Shown one piece after another: positions 8,600-16,465 of a DNA stretch of 64,000 nucleotides. Position 1 is the stretch's first letter, and every line of letters begins with the position of its first letter. The stretch comes from Micromonospora humi (lineage in GTDB: Bacteria; Actinomycetota; Actinomycetes; Mycobacteriales; Micromonosporaceae), in contig NZ_FMDM01000002.1 in assembly GCF_900090105.1 (NCBI RefSeq), positions 62,001 through 126,000 of the forward strand, given 5' to 3'. Under the pieces are notes generated by a model. It was given only the letters and a program-made list of their open reading frames with translations, ran no database searches and was not told the DNA's origin. Position numbers and translations under genes: made by a program.

Positions 8600-9730
8600 A
8601 TGACACCCGACCGCCCCGGACCGGTGATCGAGCTGGACCGGCCGGCCGCCGCGCCGACGCCACGACCGGCGTCGACCCGACGGTGGCTGGTCGCGCCGGT
8701 GCTCGCCGGCTGCCTGCTGCTGGGCGCCGCCGCCGCGCCGGCCCGACCGGCGATCAGCGGGCCGCCGCTGCCGGCGCGGGCCCTCCTGCTGCCCGCCGGC
8801 GCCCTGCTGCTGGTCGCCGACCCGACCACGCTGACCGGCTACACCCCGACCGGCCGGGTGACGTGGCGCGTCCCGGCGCCCGCCGGCGCACGGTCCGCCG
8901 CATCCGTCGGCGACCTGGTGCTGGTCACCACCCGCGACTCCGCCCGCCAGGTGACCGGCACCTCGGCCTACGCGGCCGACACCGGGCGGCTGCGCTGGCG
9001 CCGCCCCGACCGGGTCGACGTGGCCGGCGCCGCCGCGGTGGCCGTCACCGAGGTGCGCAGCGTCGCCGACCCCGGCCAACGGATCCAGGGCGCGGTGCGC
9101 GGCGTCGACCTGGCTACCGGCGCGAACCGCTGGTCGGTGCCGGTGCCGTCGACCGCCGTGCTCGCGACGTCACCGGGGCGCGTCGTCGTGGTGCACGACA
9201 GCGGACTGGCCCGGGTGCACGACACCCGATACGGCGCGACGATCGCCGAGACCCGCCTGCCACCGGCCGGGTACGCGCCGGACAACCCGCTCGTCGTCGG
9301 CGACCACCTGGTGCTGCGGCACCCCGCGCCCGGCGGCACCACGCTCAGCGGATACGACCTGCCGTCACTCACCCCGCGCTGGCAGCGGCTGCTGCCGGTC
9401 GGGGAGACACCCGCGCCCGGCTGCCCCCGGGTGCTCTGCCTGGCCGGGATGACCGAGTGGCGCGCGCTCGACGCGGGCAGCGGCGCGCCACTGTGGCGGT
9501 GGCCGGGAGGCGCCGGCTGGCAGCCGGTGCCCGGCGGGTCCGACCCGACCCGGCAGGTGCTGCTGCGCGCCGGCGGCGGCCGCGCCTCGCTCGTCGACGT
9601 CGGACCCGACGGCCCCCGCCCGGGCGGCACGCTGCCCGCCGGCACCCGCGACTGCCATCTGGTCGCCGACGCGTTGGCCTGCCGGGGCCCCGACGGCCGA
9701 TTGACCCTGCGACCCGCCGGCGGTACCTGA
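8600..9730 (+). CDS. PQQ-like beta-propeller protein, membrane-anchored
   Basis: A 376-residue protein with an N-terminal cytoplasmic stretch, a single hydrophobic helix (about residues 30-50) and a long outside domain built from repeats of the type dG.lrW and LW.WPGG, as in PQQ-like or quinoprotein-type propellers. No PQQ ligands can be assigned, so it is more likely a structural or binding propeller than a dehydrogenase. Paired cysteines (GCPRVLC, and DC...AC) suggest disulfides in the exported part. It is divergent from the other membrane-anchored gene, 108 bases apart. Confidence 0.72.
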   Translation: MTPDRPGPVIELDRPAAAPTPRPASTRRWLVAPVLAGCLLLGAAAAPARPAISGPPLPARALLLPAGALLLVADPTTLTGYTPTGRVTWRVPAPAGARSAASVGDLVLVTTRDSARQVTGTSAYAADTGRLRWRRPDRVDVAGAAAVAVTEVRSVADPGQRIQGAVRGVDLATGANRWSVPVPSTAVLATSPGRVVVVHDSGLARVHDTRYGATIAETRLPPAGYAPDNPLVVGDHLVLRHPAPGGTTLSGYDLPSLTPRWQRLLPVGETPAPGCPRVLCLAGMTEWRALDAGSGAPLWRWPGGAGWQPVPGGSDPTRQVLLRAGGGRASLVDVGPDGPRPGGTLPAGTRDCHLVADALACRGPDGRLTLRPAGGT

Positions 9731-9766
9731 CAGCAGGTGGCAGGTACGGTCGGCAGACTCCCCGAC

Positions 9767-10138
9767 ATGACGACGCACGCCGACCTCGCGATGGTCAACC
9801 TGGACAGCTCCGACCCGGCCGCCCACGCGGCCTTCTACGCCCACGCCCTCGGCGGGGAGATCACCCACAGCCAGCCCGAATACGCCATGATCGTCTCCGG
9901 TGGCACGTCGATCGGCTTCGGCCTGGTGCCCGGCTACGCGCCGCCGGCCTGGCCGGACGAGACCGGCGCCAAGCGCTACCACCTCGACCTGGTCGTCGAC
10001 GACGTGGCGCTCGCGGAGAAGGACCTGCTGGCCGCCGGCGCGACCCGCCCCGAGTTCCAGCCCGGCGGGGAGGGCTGGACCGTGCTGCTCGACCCGATCG
10101 GGCAACCGTTCTGCCTCTGCCCGCGCCGCAAGGACTGA
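9767..10138 (+). CDS. VOC family protein
   Basis: A 123-residue glyoxalase/bleomycin-resistance/dioxygenase-fold protein. The two beta-alpha-beta-beta-beta halves can be seen: MVNLDSSDPAAHAAFY at the start and YHLDLVVDD followed by WTVLLDPIGQPFCL at the end. The residues at the metal positions do not form a clear complete set, so an enzymatic role is uncertain. The ATG at 9767 is used because it begins at the first strand of the fold; a longer reading to 9737 adds nothing conserved. Confidence 0.83.
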   Translation: MTTHADLAMVNLDSSDPAAHAAFYAHALGGEITHSQPEYAMIVSGGTSIGFGLVPGYAPPAWPDETGAKRYHLDLVVDDVALAEKDLLAAGATRPEFQPGGEGWTVLLDPIGQPFCLCPRRKD

Positions 10139-10139
10139 C

Positions 10140-10979
10140 TCAGCGCAGCGGGCCGCGGGCGACCGCGGCCCGCATCGCGGCCGGGTCACCGGCCGGCACG
10201 TACTCCAGCCACCAGGTGGCGCCCGCCGCCGCCACCTCGGCCAGGTAGGCCCGCTCGGCGCGCTCGTCGGCACGCCGCCGCCGGCCACCGACGGCCACGT
10301 CGAACGGCTGGCCGTCGGCGCGGGTGGCCGGCAGCGCGGCGACCAGGGCGGCCACCTCGTCGGCGGTGAAGTCGGACCAGCCGTCGGTGTCGGTGAGCTT
10401 GTAGGGCACGATCCCGTCGGCCCGAGCCGCCCGCCGCAGCACCGCCTTGGCCTGGGTGCTGCCGCCGACCCAGACCGGCACCCGGGGCGACTGCACCGGC
10501 GCCGGGCGCAGCGCGACGTCCTCGGCGCGGTAGTGGGCGCCCCGATGGTCGACCCGTTCGCCGCCGAGCAGCGCGACCAGCAGGTCGAGGCCCTCGTCGA
10601 GCATCGCCGCGCGGGTCTTCACGTCGGTCGGCTCGCCGAACGCGGCAAGCCCCCGGTCGGCCGGGTCGCCGACGCCGACCGCGACGCCCGCCCGGCCCCC
10701 GGAGAGGTGGTCGAGGGTGAGCACCTCCCGGGCCAGCTTCGCCGGGCGACGCCGCGGCAGCGCGGTCACCGTGGTGCCCAGCCGGACGTGCGCGGTGCGC
10801 CCGGCCACCGCCGCCAGCACCAGCCAGGGATCCCAGGTCGGCGGGTCGTCACCGGCGTGGTGGATGAGATAGTCCTCCAGGAACACGCCGTCCCAGCCGG
10901 AACGCTCGGCCAGCTCGCCGAGGGCCACCAGGTCCGCCACCGAGGCGCCGCCGCAGGGGATCTCCAAGCCGTGTCGCAT
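10140..10979 (-). CDS. Luciferase-like (LLM) flavin/F420-dependent oxidoreductase
   Basis: A 279-residue TIM-barrel protein of the bacterial luciferase superfamily. Signs are the GxDGVFLEDY strand, LGTTVTALPRRRPAKLARE, the LDHLSGGR helix start and VPVWVGGS. This size and the AREV.TLDHLSGGR pattern are common in actinobacterial F420- or FMN-dependent enzymes; the cofactor cannot be decided from sequence alone. The substrate is unknown. Its stop lies 1 base from that of the VOC gene, tail to tail. Confidence 0.82.
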   Translation of the reverse strand: MRHGLEIPCGGASVADLVALGELAERSGWDGVFLEDYLIHHAGDDPPTWDPWLVLAAVAGRTAHVRLGTTVTALPRRRPAKLAREVLTLDHLSGGRAGVAVGVGDPADRGLAAFGEPTDVKTRAAMLDEGLDLLVALLGGERVDHRGAHYRAEDVALRPAPVQSPRVPVWVGGSTQAKAVLRRAARADGIVPYKLTDTDGWSDFTADEVAALVAALPATRADGQPFDVAVGGRRRRADERAERAYLAEVAAAGATWWLEYVPAGDPAAMRAAVARGPLR

Positions 10980-11008
10980 GCCGGCACCCTACGGTCGGGG
11001 TGCGACGC

Positions 11009-11995
11009 TCAGCCGCGCCGGCGGGCGCGGGCCGCCCAGATCGCGTACGCCGGGTCGCGGTCCAGGTTGTGCCGGTCCCGGTCGTAGCGGCGGGTGGTGC
11101 GCGGATCGGCGTGCCCCATCGCGTCCTGCACGTCCTCCAGCGGCACCCCCTCCGAGCGGGCCGTGGTGGCGAACGAGTGCCGCAGCGAGTGCGGCGACAG
11201 CCGCGCCCAGGCGGCGATCCCGGCGCTCTGCGCGAGGCGACGCACCAGCCGGAACACCGCGTGCCGGTCCAGTCGCCCACCGGTGGCGGTGACCAGCAGC
11301 GGGCCGGTCAACTCCGGCACCGTCACCCCCTGGGCGGCGGCCCGCTCGGCCAGGTAGGCGTCCAGCGCGTACGCGGTGCCCGGGGTGAGCGCGCGGCGGC
11401 GTACCTTGCCGCCCTTGCCGACGAAGCGGACGCTGCGGTGCCCGCGCTCCGCGCCCAGGTCGGCCAGGTTCAGCGAGACCAGCTCGCCGACGCGCAGCCC
11501 CAGGTCGGCCAGGAGCGCCAGCGCGGCCCGGTTGCGGGCGGCGGTGGGTCCGGTGTCGGCCTCGGCGGCGGCCAGCAGCGCGTCGACCTCCTCGGGGCTC
11601 AGGCCGACGGTCGCGGAGTGGTCCCGGTCGACCCGGGGCCGGTCCGCCGCGGCGACCGGATTGGCCGGCACCGCGCCCAGCTTGACCAGGAAGTCGTACC
11701 AGGACGACAGCGCGGACAGCCGGCGAGCGACGGTGGCCGGGGTCAGTGGACGCCCGTCGCGCCCGCGTGGGGTGGACTCCAGGTCCCGGCCGTACGCGTT
11801 GACGTCGAGGAAGGTGACCCGCAGCGGCTCCACCCCGTGCTCGGCGCACCAGCGCAGCCAGCCGGTGACGTCGCGGCGGTAGGCGTCGCGGGTGTGCTCG
11901 GACAGGCGCCGGTTGCGCAGCCACGCCTCGGTGAAGTCGGCCGGGCCGCCGGGCAGGGCGGGACGCGCGCGGGGCAGCACCTCGGGACGCAGCAT
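11009..11995 (-). CDS. Tyrosine recombinase / integrase (XerC/D-like)
   Basis: A 328-residue site-specific recombinase. The N-terminal SAM-like core-binding domain (about 20-115) carries TEAWLRNRRLSEHTRDAYRRD. The catalytic domain has Arg in GLRVGEL, Lys in GKGGKVR, HSLRH (His-x-x-Arg), GH in DAMGHADPRTTRRY and the nucleophile Tyr in RRYDRD. It is the right length for XerC/D, but a chromosomal Xer would usually lie beside other housekeeping genes. No tRNA, excisionase or phage gene is adjacent, so there is no visible element for it to mobilise. A palindrome overlaps the start region. Confidence 0.85.
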   Translation of the reverse strand: MLRPEVLPRARPALPGGPADFTEAWLRNRRLSEHTRDAYRRDVTGWLRWCAEHGVEPLRVTFLDVNAYGRDLESTPRGRDGRPLTPATVARRLSALSSWYDFLVKLGAVPANPVAAADRPRVDRDHSATVGLSPEEVDALLAAAEADTGPTAARNRAALALLADLGLRVGELVSLNLADLGAERGHRSVRFVGKGGKVRRRALTPGTAYALDAYLAERAAAQGVTVPELTGPLLVTATGGRLDRHAVFRLVRRLAQSAGIAAWARLSPHSLRHSFATTARSEGVPLEDVQDAMGHADPRTTRRYDRDRHNLDRDPAYAIWAARARRRG

Positions 11996-11996
11996 G

Positions 11997-12011
11997 TGAG
12001 AAAGGTTCTCA
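11997..12011. promoter_or_regulatory. Palindrome directly before the recombinase start
   Basis: TGAGAA-agg-TTCTCA is a perfect 6-base inverted repeat ending two bases before the recombinase ATG. No good Shine-Dalgarno sequence is visible there, so the palindrome could be an operator, a translation-controlling hairpin, or chance in a short sequence. Confidence 0.35.
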
Positions 12012-12076
12012 GCCGGTGAGGCGTTTCGCGACGAGGCGCGCCCGACCGGTTTTCCGGCCCGGGTTACCGTCAGCGG

Positions 12077-13093
12077 GTGCGCGCCAGCCGGCTGGTCTCC
12101 CTGTTGCTGCTCCTGCAGACCCGGGGGCGGATGACCGCCGGGGAACTCGCCGACGCCCTGGAGGTGTCGGTGCGCACCGTCTACCGCGACGTCGAGTCGC
12201 TCGGCGCCGCCGGCGTCCCGGTGTACGCCGACCGGGGCCCGGCCGGCGGCTACCGGCTGCTGGCCGGCTGGCGTACCCGGCTCACCGGCCTGACCGGGCC
12301 GGAGGCCGACGCGTTGTTCCTCGCCGGCCTGCCCGGGCCGGCCGCCGAGCTGGGGCTGGCCTCCGCGGTGGCCGCCGCCGAGCTGAAGGTGCGCGCGGCC
12401 CTGCCCGACGAGCTGGCCGACCGCAGCGGTCGCATCCGGCAACGGTTCCACCTCGACGCGCCCGGCTGGTTCCGCCACCCGGAACCGGTGCCGCACCTGG
12501 AGACGCTGGCCGGTGCGGTGTGGGCCGACCGGCTGGTGCGGCTGCGCTACCGGCGCTGGCGCGCCCCGCGCGAGGTCACCCGGCTGGTCGCTCCGCTGGG
12601 CGTGGTGCTCAAGGCCGGCCGGTGGTACCTGGTCGCCGGCTGTGACGACGAGGTGCGCACCTACCGGGTCGGCGCGGTGCTCGACGCGACCGTCACCGAC
12701 GAGTGCTTCGAGCGGCCCGACGGGTTCGACCTGGCCGGCTACTGGCGGGAGTGGACCGCCCGCTACGAGCGGGACGTCTACCGCGAGCAGGCGCGGATCC
12801 GGCTCACCGTCGCCGCGCTGGAGTTCATGCCGTACGTCTTCCCGCCGGAGATGAGCCGGGGCGCCCGGGCGGCGGCCGGCGAACCCGGCCCGGACGGCTG
12901 GCTGGAGACCACCGTGCCGATCGAGTCGGTGCGGCACGCCCACGGTGAGCTGCTCAAGCTCGGCGCGGAGGTGGAGGTGCTGGCGCCGGTCGAGCTGCGC
13001 GACCGGTTCACCGCGACCGCGCACGCGCTGACCCGGCTCTATCCCGACGACGCGGGGGGCGGCGGCGCGCCGGCCTCCCCCGCGTCGTCGTGA
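12077..13093 (+). CDS. WYL-domain transcriptional regulator (YafY-like)
   Basis: A 338-residue regulator with an N-terminal DeoR-type HTH (residues about 1-60: ELADALEVSVRTVYRDVESL) and a WYL ligand-sensing domain. The WYL name triplet appears in GRWYLVAGCDD (about residues 183-190), and a WCX-like extension follows. It probably represses or activates nearby genes in answer to a small ligand or nucleic acid. The neighbouring recombinase is divergent. The last 15 residues are Gly/Ala/Pro-rich. The GTG start at 12077 directly precedes the HTH. Confidence 0.88.
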   Translation: MRASRLVSLLLLLQTRGRMTAGELADALEVSVRTVYRDVESLGAAGVPVYADRGPAGGYRLLAGWRTRLTGLTGPEADALFLAGLPGPAAELGLASAVAAAELKVRAALPDELADRSGRIRQRFHLDAPGWFRHPEPVPHLETLAGAVWADRLVRLRYRRWRAPREVTRLVAPLGVVLKAGRWYLVAGCDDEVRTYRVGAVLDATVTDECFERPDGFDLAGYWREWTARYERDVYREQARIRLTVAALEFMPYVFPPEMSRGARAAAGEPGPDGWLETTVPIESVRHAHGELLKLGAEVEVLAPVELRDRFTATAHALTRLYPDDAGGGGAPASPASS

Positions 13094-13100
13094 GGCGCGC

Positions 13101-13532
13101 TCAGGCGGTGGTGAGCTGCCGGTGGCCGTTGCCCTCGGTCGCGGTGACCGCGATGCGGCGCGGCTTGGCGCGCTCGGCGATCGGGATGCGCAGCGTCAGC
13201 ACGCCGTTGTCGTAGCCGGCCTCCAGCCGGTCGGTGTCGAGCGTGTCGCCCAGGAACAGCTGCCGGGTGAACGTGCCCATCGGCCGCTCGGCGGCGACCA
13301 GCTCGATGTGCTCGCCGGTGGGCCGGCGGCGCTCGGCACGGACGGTCAGCACGTTGCGCTCGACCGTGCAGTCGATGCTGTCCGGATCGACGCCGGGCAG
13401 GTCGAACGCGGCGTAGAAGTGGTCGCCATCGCGGTAGGCGTCCAGGTGCATCACCGCCGGCCGGGCGGTGGTGCCGAAGAACTGCTCGGCGATCCGGTCG
13501 ATCTCGCGGAACGGGTCGGTACGCATCAGCAT
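13101..13532 (-). CDS. Small heat-shock protein Hsp20
   Basis: Alpha-crystallin-type chaperone of 143 residues that binds unfolding proteins. The N-terminal arm MLMRTDPFREIDRIAEQFFG is typical. The crystallin domain runs through FDLPGVDPDSIDCTVERN and GTFTRQLFLGD to DNGVLTLRIPIAERAKPRRI, which includes the conserved GVLTL and IPI pieces. The ATG at 13532 is supported by a GAGGAGG ribosome-binding site 8 bases upstream. A HAIR-type operator lies about 40 bases upstream, so it is likely under HspR control and induced by heat stress. Confidence 0.93.
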   Translation of the reverse strand: MLMRTDPFREIDRIAEQFFGTTARPAVMHLDAYRDGDHFYAAFDLPGVDPDSIDCTVERNVLTVRAERRRPTGEHIELVAAERPMGTFTRQLFLGDTLDTDRLEAGYDNGVLTLRIPIAERAKPRRIAVTATEGNGHRQLTTA

Positions 13533-13571
13533 GGCCCTTGCCTCCTCGGTTCTCCTGGCCCAAGGTCTCCT

Positions 13572-13592
13572 GTTGAGTCGGGGTGACTCAAC
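13572..13592. promoter_or_regulatory. HAIR element (HspR operator) upstream of hsp20
   Basis: GTTGAGT at 13572-13578 and ACTCAAC at 13586-13592 are separated by exactly 7 bases. The published HspR-associated inverted repeat is CTTGAGT-N7-ACTCAAG, so 12 of the 14 arm bases match and the arms stay perfectly symmetric. It sits in the hsp20 promoter region, which fits repression by HspR. Confidence 0.85.
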
Positions 13593-13606
13593 TTCCGGTT
13601 TCTGTT

Positions 13607-14116
13607 TTAGCGCGACACCGATGTCTCGTCAACTCGCGCCGGCAGTGACTTCTCGAACCAGTGCTGCGCGTACGGGCCGGCGGTGAACGCCGGGATCTCC
13701 CGGTAGCCGTGCCGGGCGTAGAGGGCGCGCGCCTCCAGCAGGTCGGCGCGGGTGTCCAGCCGGATCCGGTCCGCGCCGGCGTCGCCCGCGTACGTCTCGA
13801 CGGCGGCGAGCAGGGCGGCGCCACCACCGGATCCCCGGTGCGCCGGACGCACGTAGACGCGGGTCAGCTCCGCCCAACCCGGCTGCCACCGCAACCCGGC
13901 GCAGCCGGCCGGCCGACCGCCACGGTGGGCCAGCACCAGCAGCCCGGTCGGCGGGGCCAGGTCGTCGCTGGGCATCTCGGCCAGCGCGGCGTCCACCTCG
14001 CCGGGGCGCTCCGGCCGGCCGTACCAGCGGCGGACCATCTCCGCCATGTACTCGTGCAGCAGCACGCCCGCGTCGGGGTCGTCCGGCCGGGCGAGGCCGG
14101 TCGTCCAGCCGGTCAC
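13607..14116 (-). CDS. GNAT N-acetyltransferase
   Basis: A 169-residue acyl-CoA-dependent N-acetyltransferase fold. The acetyl-CoA-binding motif A appears as VRPAHRGSGGGAALL, preceded by AELTRVYV and followed by IRLDTRADLLEARALYARHGY, the usual motif B region. The substrate is unknown. The GTG at 14116 overlaps the DUF2087 stop (GTGA), so the two genes are translationally coupled. Confidence 0.87.
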   Translation of the reverse strand: MTGWTTGLARPDDPDAGVLLHEYMAEMVRRWYGRPERPGEVDAALAEMPSDDLAPPTGLLVLAHRGGRPAGCAGLRWQPGWAELTRVYVRPAHRGSGGGAALLAAVETYAGDAGADRIRLDTRADLLEARALYARHGYREIPAFTAGPYAQHWFEKSLPARVDETSVSR

Positions 14117-14643
14117 GGGCCGGTCCGCCAGTAGACGCCGTGCTCGCGGGTGAGCAGCATGTCGTCGATCAGATAGCGGCGCAGCGTGACGTGGTCGGCC
14201 TCGCCGCCCTCGCACCACGGGCGCAGGGCCTCGTCCACCGCCCGCTCCGGGTAGCGCAGCCCCGGCTCGAAGGTGCGCTCGGTGATGTGCTCCAGCAGCA
14301 CCCGACGTCGGCCGCGCTGCGCCGGCAGCCGGGTCAGCGCCCCGTCGCGCAGGAAGGTGCGCAGGATCGTCTGGCGCGGGTCGGCCGTCGGCGCCGCCGG
14401 GGCCACCGCGGCGGCCCGGGCGAACTCGCGCAGCCGGTCGGCGTCGACCCGCAGCCCGGCGTTGTCGTCGTCGGTCAGCACGCCCGCGTCGGTCAGCCGA
14501 CGCACGGCGGTGGCGGCGTCGCGGGCGGGCAGGCCGGTGCGGGCCACCACGGCGGGCACGTCCCGCGCGCCGAGCACGATCGCGGCGAACACGACACGGC
14601 GACGCTCGTCGGCGAGCGCCCCCGCGAGAGCTTGTGCGGTCAT
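14113..14643 (-). CDS. DUF2087 domain protein with ArsR-like HTH
   Basis: A 176-residue protein with an N-terminal winged-helix-like part (residues 1-70, VVARTGLPARDAATAVRRLTDAGVL) and a C-terminal DUF2087 domain (about 90-170, with ILRTFLRDGALTRLPAQRGRR and the Arg-Tyr-Leu-Ile-Asp-Asp-x-Leu tail). It is probably a transcriptional regulator. It is coupled to a GNAT gene, a pairing often seen in actinobacteria. A 142-base gap separates it from the next gene; I see nothing notable in that gap. Confidence 0.84.
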   Translation of the reverse strand: MTAQALAGALADERRRVVFAAIVLGARDVPAVVARTGLPARDAATAVRRLTDAGVLTDDDNAGLRVDADRLREFARAAAVAPAAPTADPRQTILRTFLRDGALTRLPAQRGRRRVLLEHITERTFEPGLRYPERAVDEALRPWCEGGEADHVTLRRYLIDDMLLTREHGVYWRTGP

Positions 14644-14785
14644 GGCCGGCAGCCTGCCAGCGGCCCGGCCGCACAGCGAGGCGTTTTCCCGGCCGGGTCA
14701 CCGGCAGGCGGCGGACCGGGCGTGGTTGCCGGCGACCACGGGGCGTGGATGCCGGCCGCGTCGCGACGACGTCGGGGCGCGGCGG

Positions 14786-15352
14786 TCAGGCCACGACGGT
14801 GGCGGCGAAGTCGACGTCGGCGGCGTCGACGGTGCCGGCGGTGCGGCCCGGGGCGCTCTGGAACCGCCAGTAGAGGTTGGTGTGCGCGATGACCTGCGCC
14901 GGCGGGGGCGCGCCGTAGCCGGACAGGTCCTCGGTGGTGTGCGCGTCGGCGACCAGGACGGCGTCGTAGCCGCGGGTGAACCCGCCGTGCAACGTCGAGC
15001 GGACGCAGGCGTCGGTCTGCGCGCCGGTCACGACCAGCCGGCCCACCCGGGCGTCGGCGAGCACCCGCTCCAGGTCGGTGTCCTCGAACGAGTCGCCGTA
15101 GGCCTTGTGCACCAGCGCCTCGTCGTCGCGGCGCGTCAGCTCCGGCACGATCTGCCAGGGCTCGCTGCCGGTGGGCAGGTCGTCGGCGTGGTGCTGCACC
15201 CAGACGACCGGCACACCGGCGGCGCGGGCCCGCTCGACCAGGTCGGCGATGGTGGCGACCACCCGGTCGCGGTCGTGGGCGTCGCCCACCACGCCGTTCT
15301 GCACGTCGATGACGAGCAGGGCGGTGCGCGGGCGGTCGGTGAGCGTGGTCAT
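14786..15352 (-). CDS. Cysteine hydrolase, isochorismatase family
   Basis: A 188-residue isochorismatase-like hydrolase. The catalytic triad is visible: Asp in LLVIDVQNG, Lys in VHKAYGDSF, and Cys in TGAQTDACVRST. The cis-peptide and the small domain agree with nicotinamidase/amidase-type enzymes rather than true isochorismatases, and the substrate is unknown. It has its own start with no overlapping neighbour, so it is probably expressed alone. It is unlikely to serve the aryl-acid pathway 34 kb away. Confidence 0.87.
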   Translation of the reverse strand: MTTLTDRPRTALLVIDVQNGVVGDAHDRDRVVATIADLVERARAAGVPVVWVQHHADDLPTGSEPWQIVPELTRRDDEALVHKAYGDSFEDTDLERVLADARVGRLVVTGAQTDACVRSTLHGGFTRGYDAVLVADAHTTEDLSGYGAPPPAQVIAHTNLYWRFQSAPGRTAGTVDAADVDFAATVVA

Positions 15353-15420
15353 GGCGGGACTCCCTCGGCGGCTGTCGTCGCGACGAACCTAACCGTGGCC
15401 CCCGACACTTCCGGGCCGGT

Positions 15421-15816
15421 TCAGAGGCGGTGCCCGGTGGTGGCGTCCACGTGCCCGGGCACCGCGTCGTGCCGGTCCCCGACGCTGGACGTGCCGGACG
15501 GCTCGAACATCAGGATCGACGCGCCGTCCGGCGCGTACGGCCGGTGCTGCACCCCGCGCGGCACCACGAACACCGCGCCGCGCGGCAGCGTGACCTCGCG
15601 CTGCCCACCGTCGGCGCCGTCGCGCAGCGCGATGCGCAGCTCGCCGTCGAGCACCAGGAAGAACTCGTCGGTGTGGTCGTGGCTGTGCCAGACGTGCTCG
15701 CCGGCCACCTTCGCGATCCGCACGTCGTAGTCGTTGACAGTGGTGACGATCCGGGGACTCCACAGCTGGTCGAAACGCGCCAGGGCGGCGGCCAGCTCGA
15801 TCGGTTCAGCGCTCAT
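15421..15816 (-). CDS. Cupin domain protein
   Basis: A 131-residue single-domain cupin. The first metal motif is HSHDHTDEFFLVLDGE and the second is PRGVQHRPYA, giving three His and one Glu typical of RmlC-like metal-binding cupins. It may be an isomerase or small-molecule sensor; no reaction can be assigned. The ATG at 15816 is chosen because the upstream extension is not conserved. A GNAT gene lies 27 bases upstream on the same strand. Confidence 0.83.
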   Translation of the reverse strand: MSAEPIELAAALARFDQLWSPRIVTTVNDYDVRIAKVAGEHVWHSHDHTDEFFLVLDGELRIALRDGADGGQREVTLPRGAVFVVPRGVQHRPYAPDGASILMFEPSGTSSVGDRHDAVPGHVDATTGHRL

Positions 15817-15843
15817 CCGGCCATCCTCGCGCACCGTGGACGG

Positions 15844-16332
15844 TCACAGGAACCGGTGCATGACGTGCAGGCCCACCCGACCCGCGCGCGGGTGGGCGAA
15901 CGCCTGCGGCACGGTGCCGACCACCGCGAAGCCCAACTGCCGGTAGAGCGCCACCGCCGCGGTGTTGGTCTCCACCACGGCGTTGAACTGCATCGCGGCG
16001 AACCCGCGCCGGCGCGCCCAGTCCAGCGCGTCGGTGCACAGCGCCCGACCGACGCCCCGGCCGCGGGCGGCCGCGGCGACCATGAAGCTCGCCGTCGCCA
16101 CGTGCGAGCCCGGCCCGGGCCGGTTGGCGCCCATCTTCGCGGTGCCGAGCACCGCGCCGTCGTGGTCCACCGCCACCGAGGTACGCCCCGGCGGCCGCTC
16201 CAGCCACACCTCGCGCGCCACCTCGGCCGGCCAGGCCGGGTCGTAGACGAACGTGTCGGCGGCGGTGACGACGTCCTCGACGATCGGCCAGACCTGACGC
16301 CAGTCGGCCTCGGTGCAGTCACGGATACGCAT
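15844..16332 (-). CDS. GNAT N-acetyltransferase
   Basis: A 162-residue acetyltransferase. Motif A is AARGRGVGRALC and motif B is FNAVVETNTAAVALYRQLGF. The N-terminal part DWRQVWPIVEDVVTAADTF resembles L-amino-acid/phosphinothricin-type acetyltransferases, but the substrate is not fixed. The ATG at 16332 is preferred to a GTG three codons upstream. Confidence 0.87.
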   Translation of the reverse strand: MRIRDCTEADWRQVWPIVEDVVTAADTFVYDPAWPAEVAREVWLERPPGRTSVAVDHDGAVLGTAKMGANRPGPGSHVATASFMVAAAARGRGVGRALCTDALDWARRRGFAAMQFNAVVETNTAAVALYRQLGFAVVGTVPQAFAHPRAGRVGLHVMHRFL

Positions 16333-16350
16333 CGCCGGCACGGTAGCGCC

Positions 16351-16412
16351 GCCCGGGGCGTCCCGCCACCGCTTTGCGTCCGCCCGGGGCGTCCCCGTAC
16401 CGCTCTGCGTCC
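16351..16412. repeat. Tandem 31-base direct repeat between divergent genes
   Basis: Two adjacent copies of a 31-base unit (16351-16381 and 16382-16412) begin GCCCGGGGCGTCCC and agree at 27 of 31 positions. They lie in the 133-base gap between the GNAT gene and the glycosyltransferase gene. They could be a regulatory array or slippage product. Confidence 0.6.
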
Positions 16413-16465
16413 GTCCCGGACCGGCGGGGCAGCGCCGACGCGCGACGGCGGGCCATCATGGACGG

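Noticed and set aside
11009..11995. Integrated mobile element carrying the recombinase
   Set aside because: No tRNA, attachment repeats, excisionase, relaxase or phage genes are adjacent, so only the recombinase gene is claimed.
14786..15352. Isochorismatase supplying the aryl acid of the cluster
   Set aside because: It lies outside the cluster, stands alone, and looks like a general amidase-type cysteine hydrolase.
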